Below, in pieces: positions 1-5,698 of a stretch of DNA of 6,464 nt. Under the pieces are notes generated by a model. That model made no database searches. It had not been told where the DNA came from and was given only the letters and a program-made list of their open reading frames with translations. Numbering within the stretch: the stretch's first letter is position 1; each line of letters starts with the position of its first letter. A program made the position numbers and the translations under genes. The stretch comes from Gammaproteobacteria bacterium (lineage in GTDB: Bacteria; Pseudomonadota; Gammaproteobacteria; Steroidobacterales; Woeseiaceae), in contig JAOUNK010000196.1 of NCBI GenBank assembly GCA_029881015.1, positions 1 through 6,464 on the forward strand, read 5' to 3'.

Positions 1-2464
1 TGATTTCGTCAGGAGCAAGAATCGACGTCGGCCGAACCGCGATCGGGCTCCGCACGACGTGAGTATCCGAGCGCCACGAGAACGACCCGAAGCGCCAGAG
101 TTCCAGCGGACCCGAAAGGTAGGTGACCGTCACGTCGAACGTTGTCGATTGCCCGGGAGCGAGCGAAATGCTGTTCGGTACGACCGAGACGTCCATGCCG
201 GGTGGCGGGGAGATCTCCACGGTGTAGGTGCCCGTCTCGTCGCTGGCATTCGTGACGCGTCGCGTAACGGTCTGCGAGTTGGCGAGTTGCGATATCGCGA
301 TCGAAGGCAGGTTGAGGTCACGAGCCAGCCCGGTCATATCGGCCACGTAGGCATCGTACTCGGCATCCGTTATCTCGTAGACCAGGCCGGGATCGAACGC
401 GTCATTGGGCACGATGTGCCCTGCGCCGAAATCGAAGGGGCTCGCGTTGCCCAAGCCGCCGGAACCAGCAATGTCCTGGCGCGCCGACGTCATGAACGCC
501 GACTTGATCGCCGACGGCGACCACTCCGGGTGAGCCTGCCGAAGCAGCGCCGCCACGCCGGCAACATGCGGTGTCGCCATCGACGTGCCGCTGAGGTAGG
601 CAAAGTACTCGCCCGGCGTCGAGTAGGCAGAGTCGGGCGTAAAGCCCGCGAGAATATTGACGCCCGGCGCCGTTACGTCGGGCTTCAGGATGTCCGCTAC
701 CGGACCGGGGCCGCGGGCCGAAAACGTCGCCATCGCGTTACCGAGGTCGCTCGATGCCAGCAGGAACCCCTTGTCGAGCACGACCGTGACCTCGATGCCC
801 TCGTCGAATTCGGCCAGTATCAGGTTCGCATCCGCCTGCCCGATCATCAGTGCCGGGATATCCGACAGTCCGGAGTCGCCGCTCATCACAATGGGATCGC
901 CGGCGATGTTGTAAACGAGCGCCGCGACGGCGCCGGCGTCCGCGGCGTTCCTGACCATCTCATCGAAGCGACAGCCGGTTCGCTGGAGAAGCGCGATGTT
1001 GCCGCTGACTTCGTCGGTGTTGATCAGGGGTTGGCAACCATCGGCCGTCGTGCCGATGTTGCCGGTGTCGAGCGTGGTGTCGCCGTCATCGACGGCAACG
1101 AGACGTGCCTCGATCGGATCGACGTCCTGCAGCGGCGGCGTGAAGCTTGCTTCCTTCACGGCATACTTGCCCGCCAGTCCGGGCGGCGCCGTAATCTCCA
1201 GGGCCTCGACGTTGTACTCACCCGCTCGTGACGATGCCGCGGCCGTAATGACCCAGGGCCCGCCGGCCGGTGAACCGATCGTGCCGAGGTTGGGGCCTTC
1301 GTTACCGGCCGCAACGACCGCCACTACGCCCGCCTTGGCTGCCGCGAGGAGCGCGAGGTCATCGGGTGCCGTGGTGCGCGCCAGCGAGCTGCCGACCGAG
1401 TAGCTGATGACATCGACCCCGTCGGCGACGGCCGCATCGATCGCGTTGGCAAGGTCGGACGTATTGCAGCTGGCTCTTGAGGCGCCGGGCCGGAGCCAGC
1501 ACGCCTTGTAGACGGCTATACGCGCCTTGGGGGCGATGCCTTCGATATCGCCGACCAGGGTGCCGAACAGCGAAGCGCTCGTACGATTGCCGGCCGCCGT
1601 CGTCGCGGTATGTGTTCCGTGTCCGTCGGCATCGCGCGGCGAGTGAATTTCATTCTCGTCGATCGACCCCGTCTCGAGCGCGCCGTCGATATACCACCGC
1701 GCGCCGATCAGCTTGTTGTTGCAATCGCTGGTTTCGAAGCGCTCGCCCGGGATGCAGTCGCCGTTCCAGCCCTCCGGTGGCTCGAACACCACGACCTTCG
1801 GCAGCTTTTTGTAACGACGGCACAACCACTTGCCAAGAATGGTCGTTTGACCCCAGCTGCTCTCGCAGGCACGTGGCTTGTCGGCATCCCGCGTGTCCTG
1901 CAGCGCCGGGTGCTCGGGGGTGATGCCGCTGTCGATAACCCCGATGACGACCCCGTCGCCGTCCAGACCTTGCACGCTGCGCAGACCGCTGTCGGCATCG
2001 AACAGGCCGAGGAACGTTGGGCTATGGCTCGTCGCGAGAGGCCGGATCTCGTCTTCCCAGACGTTGAGAACTTCCGGCAGGTGCTCGAGCTTCTGCGCCT
2101 GCGCAATGCTCATGCGCGCGGCAAAACCGTTCAGGCCAAAGCGATAGCTGTAGATCGGTCGGGCGCCGGGTCCCGCCTTGGCCAGCACGCGTTCCTGTTC
2201 CGCCTCGATGTCCGCGACCCAGGCCTTGGCGGCTGCGCTGTTCCTGTCGAACTTCGTGCGCGGCGCCGCCAGCGCGGCCTGTCGCTCCGCGGCGGACGGT
2301 GAGGCGAGCTGCACGATATAGACCTTCGTGTCAGCCGCATTGTCCCCCTCGGCCGGGCCCAGTGGCACGTTGTCGACTTCGTAGGGCGATGGCTCCATCT
2401 GGGCCAGGCCGTCGACGGACAGGAACGACAGCGCAAGAATCAATATGAGGCGGGAGGTGATCAT
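1..2464 (-). CDS. Secreted S8 subtilisin-like serine protease, plant-type (I9-S8/PA-Fn3) architecture, 3' end beyond window
   Basis: Predicted exported serine endopeptidase. The frame is open for 821 codons from ATG at 2464 to the left edge, so the C-terminus is missing. Residues 1-21 look like a signal peptide (cleavage near GLA|Q). Residues about 47-145 resemble an I9 propeptide. The catalytic set is complete: Asp178 (GVIDSG), His282 (DGHGTHT), oxyanion Asn388 (AAGNEG) and Ser628 (GTSMATPHVAG). A protease-associated (PA) domain is inserted at about 455-570, with Cys477 and Cys498. An Fn3-like domain follows the catalytic core at about 715-810. Phrases such as VADGVDVIS, NPSFDFGAG-like and DPGLVYE resemble plant cucumisin-type subtilases. 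The Asp-His spacing of 104 residues is long and holds Cys200, 215, 237 and 248. The start is fixed by an in-frame TGA 15 bases upstream, 4 bases after the preceding gene ends, with no obvious Shine-Dalgarno, so coupled translation is likely. The family call is firm; the substrate is unknown. Confidence 0.95.
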   Translation of the reverse strand, partial: MITSRLILILALSFLSVDGLAQMEPSPYEVDNVPLGPAEGDNAADTKVYIVQLASPSAAERQAALAAPRTKFDRNSAAAKAWVADIEAEQERVLAKAGPGARPIYSYRFGLNGFAARMSIAQAQKLEHLPEVLNVWEDEIRPLATSHSPTFLGLFDADSGLRSVQGLDGDGVVIGVIDSGITPEHPALQDTRDADKPRACESSWGQTTILGKWLCRRYKKLPKVVVFEPPEGWNGDCIPGERFETSDCNNKLIGARWYIDGALETGSIDENEIHSPRDADGHGTHTATTAAGNRTSASLFGTLVGDIEGIAPKARIAVYKACWLRPGASRASCNTSDLANAIDAAVADGVDVISYSVGSSLARTTAPDDLALLAAAKAGVVAVVAAGNEGPNLGTIGSPAGGPWVITAAASSRAGEYNVEALEITAPPGLAGKYAVKEASFTPPLQDVDPIEARLVAVDDGDTTLDTGNIGTTADGCQPLINTDEVSGNIALLQRTGCRFDEMVRNAADAGAVAALVYNIAGDPIVMSGDSGLSDIPALMIGQADANLILAEFDEGIEVTVVLDKGFLLASSDLGNAMATFSARGPGPVADILKPDVTAPGVNILAGFTPDSAYSTPGEYFAYLSGTSMATPHVAGVAALLRQAHPEWSPSAIKSAFMTSARQDIAGSGGLGNASPFDFGAGHIVPNDAFDPGLVYEITDAEYDAYVADMTGLARDLNLPSIAISQLANSQTVTRRVTNASDETGTYTVEISPPPGMDVSVVPNSISLAPGQSTTFDVTVTYLSGPLELWRFGSFSWRSDTHVVRSPIAVRPTSILAPDEI

Positions 2465-2468
2465 GAGT

Positions 2469-3029
2469 TCAGTCGTTCAGATAACCGGCAAGCTCATCGG
2501 CGGAATACTGGACGCCGAGGCCCATTGCAATCCGGTTCACGAAATTGAAGTAGCCAACGATCAGGGTCAGGTCGAGGATGTCCTTGTCGGACAGCCCTTC
2601 GGCGCGGAGTTCGCCGAGGTCGCTCTCGGTCATTGCGGCAGGTGCCGTCGTGAGCTTCTCCGCGTGCCGCACGATATTGCTGAGACGGGGTTCGAGCGTC
2701 TCGAGACCGTCGGCGGTCGCCAGCATGCTCAGCGTTTCCTCGTCGTCGATAAAGTGGCGCAGGGACTCGGTGTGGTGATTTACGCAGTACTCACACTCGT
2801 TGCTCGCGGAAACGACCACCGCGATGGCTTCGCGCTCCATGCGGCTGAGTCCGGACTTGCCGAACATCAGTGTCATGTAGAGGTCGAGGTGGTTGCCCAG
2901 TGCCGCCGGGTTGAGGCTGTGAACCTTGAGTATGTTGGAGATCTTGCCGCGCTGCCTTACGAGCTGCGTGTACATTTCCGCCAGGGTTCCGTCAGCTTCG
3001 CTGACCTCGATTTCTTCGATCCAGGACAT
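2469..3029 (-). CDS. AhpD-like / carboxymuconolactone decarboxylase-family peroxidase-related protein
   Basis: A 186-residue protein with no signal peptide, so probably cytosolic. It carries the AhpD motif E-x11-CxxCxxxH: Glu67, Cys79, Cys82 and His86, inside the segment NECEYCVNHH. In Mycobacterium tuberculosis AhpD the matching residues (Glu118, Cys130, Cys133, His137) form a thiol peroxidase centre; the extra AhpD His132 is Tyr81 here. The length and the segment GYFNFVNRIA near residues 159-168 fit the 'peroxidase-related enzyme' branch of the CMD family, so reduction of peroxides or another thiol-redox role is likely but the substrate is unknown. The frame is open upstream to 3149, but family similarity begins at MSWIEEIEV, so ATG at 3029 is chosen. 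That start lies 38 bases inside the 3' end of the upstream gene in a different frame. Only a weak SD (TGAG) is present, and coupled translation is likely. Confidence 0.9.
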   Translation of the reverse strand: MSWIEEIEVSEADGTLAEMYTQLVRQRGKISNILKVHSLNPAALGNHLDLYMTLMFGKSGLSRMEREAIAVVVSASNECEYCVNHHTESLRHFIDDEETLSMLATADGLETLEPRLSNIVRHAEKLTTAPAAMTESDLGELRAEGLSDKDILDLTLIVGYFNFVNRIAMGLGVQYSADELAGYLND

Positions 3030-4140
3030 CGTACTCAGCCATCGTAGTCGGCGCATCATCCTGCAACTCGGACGGGTGTTCGACGAAGTCGAACGTTGCA
3101 CCGTCATCGCCAAAGACGAAAACCCTGCAACTTCCCCATTCCGGCGCAAGCGTCCATTCCTTGCCGGGCTCTACCGAGCCCGTGACGCGTTGGGAATCGC
3201 ACCGTGCTTCAAAGCTATTGACGTTACCACTCAGGTTGGCAAAAGAGAATGTTCGTCGGGCCGGTTTGTAGTACCAGAGCGGCTGGCCCTCGTCACAATC
3301 GCAGGGGTTATAGATGGTCGCCTGCGCGGTCAGTGCTTCGTCACTGGCGATTTTGGCTCGCAGCTCAGCGGCACGCGCTTCGATCAGGTCGTTTACGGGC
3401 GTCTTGCCGAGCGCCTGCTGCAACTCGGCGTAGGTGCGCATGGCGGCGGCGTACTGCCCGAAGTGATCCTCCATCGCGAAGATCTTCTCGAGCAGGTCGA
3501 CGCGGTCTTTCCGCTTCAACTGGATTTTTTCCGCGATGCCATGAGCACGGCGGTAAAATTCGAGCTTGCCGCCCAGGTTACCCTCGACGCCTTCAACCCG
3601 CCCAAGCATGAGCCACAGCATGGTGGACTCGTACAGGTTCCAGCCACCGAGCTCATAAGCCGAATCCACGAGGCGCCGCGCGTCCTCGTTTTCCTCGTTG
3701 TGCAATTGCGTGACGATCCGTCGGTAGCGGCGAATGAAGTTCGACGTGGCCATGTCGCGGCCACGAAAAATCTCTGAGCGGATGTTCACGAGGTTGTTCG
3801 GGCGCTCTGCCGTCGATGAAAGCGGATCGAATTGCCACTTGCCCGTGACCTTGCGGGCCTCATCCTCGAAACCCGCACCACCGCTCGAGTCGATAATAAG
3901 GGGGTCAGTTGCGGAACCGTCGGGGGCAATGACGAAAGACATCCGCACCCAGCCCTCCTGGCCCGAGCGTATGTTGCCGCCGGGGAATCCCGGCCTCTCG
4001 AGGTCCAGCTCCTCGGCGGACATGTCGTTGCTGCTGATCCCGATATCCCAGTTCTGGGCGGCGGCTGCAGACGCGAAAAGCGTCAGCACGGAGGCGGTAA
4101 AAACGGACAACGAGAATCGCTCGCTATTGCTGGTACTCAT
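2992..4140 (-). CDS. Secreted protein with TonB-C-like domain, helical middle region and Cys-containing C-terminal domain
   Basis: A 382-residue protein. Residues 1-28 form a typical Sec signal peptide (hydrophobic stretch, then ASAAAA|Q), so the product is probably periplasmic or outside the cell. Residues about 55-110 match the TonB C-terminal fold pattern: a beta strand with VRMSFVIAPDGSATDP, then SSGGAGFEDEA, then KWQFDP. There is no membrane anchor or proline-rich linker, so it is not a classical energy-transducing TonB. Residues about 134-270 are rich in charged and alanine-containing helices and could form TPR-like hairpins. The last part (about 275-358) has four cysteines (280, 282, 314, 338) that may form disulfides, and I do not recognise it. 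ATG at 4140 is the only standard start codon in frame in the spacer upstream. The last 12 codons overlap the start of the next gene. The precise role is unknown; 'TonB family protein' would be the automatic label. Confidence 0.85.
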   Translation of the reverse strand: MSTSNSERFSLSVFTASVLTLFASAAAAQNWDIGISSNDMSAEELDLERPGFPGGNIRSGQEGWVRMSFVIAPDGSATDPLIIDSSGGAGFEDEARKVTGKWQFDPLSSTAERPNNLVNIRSEIFRGRDMATSNFIRRYRRIVTQLHNEENEDARRLVDSAYELGGWNLYESTMLWLMLGRVEGVEGNLGGKLEFYRRAHGIAEKIQLKRKDRVDLLEKIFAMEDHFGQYAAAMRTYAELQQALGKTPVNDLIEARAAELRAKIASDEALTAQATIYNPCDCDEGQPLWYYKPARRTFSFANLSGNVNSFEARCDSQRVTGSVEPGKEWTLAPEWGSCRVFVFGDDGATFDFVEHPSELQDDAPTTMAEYDVLDRRNRGQRS

Positions 4141-4220
4141 CTTCTTGACCCCAATCCGGCGACGCCGGCTGTTAATCCCCTGGCAGCTTGTTTGATCCCA
4201 CCAGGCGCTAAAAAGTTGCG
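4141..4220 (-). other. 80-base spacer between hemF and the accessory genes
   Basis: This is the longest non-coding stretch in the window and may hold the leader of the secreted-protein gene. Reading on the minus strand, a T run follows the hemF stop with no GC-rich stem before it, so no rho-independent terminator is supported. I found no convincing pair of -35 and -10 boxes. GGGG about 8 bases before the ATG at 4140 is a possible weak ribosome binding site. Read-through from hemF or an unrecognised promoter are both possible. Confidence 0.5.
4156..4168 (-). other. Small GC hairpin in the leader of the secreted-protein gene
   Basis: The sequence CCGGC-GTC-GCCGG can form a 5-bp stem with a 3-base loop. 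It ends 15 bases before the start codon at 4140. No T run follows, so it is not a terminator. It lies just upstream of the possible ribosome binding site, so an effect on translation or mRNA stability is conceivable, but such short stems also arise by chance in GC-rich DNA. Confidence 0.3.
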
Positions 4221-5132
4221 TCAGTCTTCCGCGTCACCGAGCCAGTCGCGCGCACGCAGGTAGTCGGTATACAGGGCCTCTTCGGGCGACCCGGGTTCAG
4301 GTGCCCAGTTGTAGGCCCAGCGAACGGTAGGAGGCAGTGACATCAGGATCGACTCCGTCCGTCCGCCCGACTGCAGTCCGAACAGCGTGCCTCGATCGTA
4401 GAGCAGGTTGAACTCGACGTAGCGGCCACGCCGGTACTGCTGGAACTCGCGCTGCCGATCCCCGTAGCGATGCGTCACACGTTTCTCGACAATGGGCTTG
4501 TAGGCTGGCAGAAAGCTGTCGCCGGCGGCGCGGACAAACTCGAAACTCCTGTCGAAACCGAGCTCATTGACATCGTCGAAGAACAGGCCGCCGACACCGC
4601 GGGATTCGTTGCGGTGTTTCAGGAAGAAGTACTCATCGCACCACGCTTTGTAACGCGGGTACAGGTCCTCGCCGAACGGGTCGCAGACCGACTTGGCGAC
4701 CGTGTGCCAATGAACGACATCGTCGTGAAACGGGTAGTAAGGCGTCAGGTCGAAGCCACCGCCGAACCACCAGACAGGCTTGCGCTCGCCGGCCGTGAAG
4801 AAGCGGAAATTGGCATGCGTTGTCGGCACATAGGGATTGCGGGGATGCAGAACCAGCGAAATGCCGGCAGCCTGGAACGCCTTGCCCGCGAGTTCGGGGC
4901 GGCTCTTCGTGGCCGATGGCGGCAGCTCGTCGCCGAACACGTGAGAGAAACCGACGCCGGCCTGCTCAAACACCCGGCCATCCGACATTACGCGGCTTTC
5001 CCCGCCGCCGCCGCCAGGCCGGTCCCAGGCGTCCCGGGCGAACACGGCCTTGCCGTCCAGGGTTTCGAGCTCCGCACAGATCCGGTTCTGCAGGTTCGTG
5101 AAGTGGTCCTTTACGTCGTCGATATTGCTCAT
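4221..5132 (-). CDS. hemF: Coproporphyrinogen III oxidase, aerobic
   Basis: Cytosolic, oxygen-dependent enzyme that oxidatively decarboxylates two propionates of coproporphyrinogen III to give protoporphyrinogen IX in haem synthesis. The 303 residues match the usual length (E. coli HemF is 299). Hallmarks are GGGGGESRVM (40-49), HPRNPYVPTTHANFR (96-110), WWFGGGFDLTPYY (121-133), FLKHRNESRG (170-179), GGLFFDD (181-187) and RGRYVEFNLLYDRGT (235-249). His96, His106 (the expected catalytic acid), His143 and His173 correspond to conserved active-site histidines. The start ATG overlaps the tsaC stop codon by 4 bases (ATGA), so translation is probably coupled; only a poor SD precedes it. The gene is full length with no sign of damage. 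Having HemF indicates haem synthesis under oxygen, and does not exclude a HemN elsewhere. Confidence 0.98.
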   Translation of the reverse strand: MSNIDDVKDHFTNLQNRICAELETLDGKAVFARDAWDRPGGGGGESRVMSDGRVFEQAGVGFSHVFGDELPPSATKSRPELAGKAFQAAGISLVLHPRNPYVPTTHANFRFFTAGERKPVWWFGGGFDLTPYYPFHDDVVHWHTVAKSVCDPFGEDLYPRYKAWCDEYFFLKHRNESRGVGGLFFDDVNELGFDRSFEFVRAAGDSFLPAYKPIVEKRVTHRYGDRQREFQQYRRGRYVEFNLLYDRGTLFGLQSGGRTESILMSLPPTVRWAYNWAPEPGSPEEALYTDYLRARDWLGDAED

Positions 5133-5683
5133 GGTTTTCGGGGTCGCAGGATCTTGCCGCTGTTGAAATCCCGAATTTCGGACGGACCGGATGCCGGGCC
5201 GCAGTCACCGGGAACCACGTAGTCTACTACGCTCCCGAACTGCCGGCGCAGGATGTTCCGGTTGCGGGCCGTGGGTTTGCCACTCAGGTTTGCGCTGGTC
5301 GAGACCAGCGGCGACTCGGCGGCGAGACACAAGGCCTTCGCGGTCGGATTCGTGGTGATGCGTACCGCAATGTTCTCGTGTTCGCCACGCAACAACGGCG
5401 TCACGGCGGGCCCGGGGGGTACGATCCAGGTTACAGGGTGCCGCGGATCCGGCGCCGGCAACGAAGCGCCGCCGGGAAGGTCGATCCAGCGCTCCAGCTG
5501 GCCGGCATTTGCCGCAATGAGAATGAGGCCCTTATTTGCGTCGCGCTGCTTGATGTCGAGTACGCGCTGCACGGCCGCTTGATCGTCGGGGAGACAGCCG
5601 AGACCGAACACACCCTCTGTGGGATACGCGATGACGCCACCACGCAGGAGGACGTCCACAGCCTGCGTCACCGACCTTTTCAT
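5129..5683 (-). CDS. tsaC: L-threonylcarbamoyladenylate synthase (TsaC/YrdC/Sua5 family)
   Basis: Makes L-threonylcarbamoyl-AMP from threonine, bicarbonate and ATP, the first step of t6A37 formation on ANN-reading tRNAs; TsaB, TsaD and TsaE complete the reaction. The 184 residues match the single-domain TsaC form (E. coli 190) and there is no C-terminal Sua5 domain. Visible family motifs are AYPTEGVFGLGC (19-30), the KQRDANKGLI nucleotide-binding loop (45-54), HPVTWIVP (82-89), VRIT (107-110), VSTSANLSG (127-135) and the closing PSEIRD...ILRPR (167-182). The start ATG at 5683 sits 12 bases after topA; TAGGAG, which contains the topA stop codon, is a well-spaced ribosome binding site. The stop overlaps the hemF start. 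Cytosolic housekeeping gene, intact. Confidence 0.96.
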   Translation of the reverse strand: MKRSVTQAVDVLLRGGVIAYPTEGVFGLGCLPDDQAAVQRVLDIKQRDANKGLILIAANAGQLERWIDLPGGASLPAPDPRHPVTWIVPPGPAVTPLLRGEHENIAVRITTNPTAKALCLAAESPLVSTSANLSGKPTARNRNILRRQFGSVVDYVVPGDCGPASGPSEIRDFNSGKILRPRKP

Positions 5684-5692
5684 CCGGACCTG

Positions 5693-5698
5693 CTCCTA
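5693..5698 (-). promoter_or_regulatory. Ribosome binding site of tsaC, overlapping the topA stop codon
   Basis: Read on the minus strand the site is TAGGAG, 9 bases before the tsaC ATG. Its first three bases are the topA stop codon, so ribosomes finishing topA would end on the tsaC initiation site. This supports ATG 5683 as the tsaC start and suggests translational coupling of topA and tsaC. Confidence 0.7.

Noticed and set aside
59..1231. Long plus-strand open frame (390 codons)
   Set aside because: It lies antisense to the subtilase, is very rich in Arg and His with no recognisable motif, and is a product of GC-rich codon bias on the opposite strand.
1610..2302. Plus-strand open frame (230 codons)
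   Set aside because: Antisense to the propeptide and catalytic Asp/His region of the subtilase; no family features.
3030..3149. N-terminal extension of the AhpD-like gene to an upstream ATG at 3149
   Set aside because: The extra 40 residues are Arg/Ser-rich with no family similarity and would overlap the upstream gene by about 150 bases; ATG 3029 gives the expected N-terminus.
2926..3777. Plus-strand open frame (283 codons)
   Set aside because: Antisense to the AhpD-like and secreted-protein genes, which have clear family motifs and a signal peptide.
4156..4168. Hairpin as a rho-independent terminator after hemF
   Set aside because: The stem is only 5 bp and no T run follows it on the minus strand.
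4470..5222. Plus-strand open frame (250 codons)
   Set aside because: Antisense to hemF, which is full length and strongly conserved.
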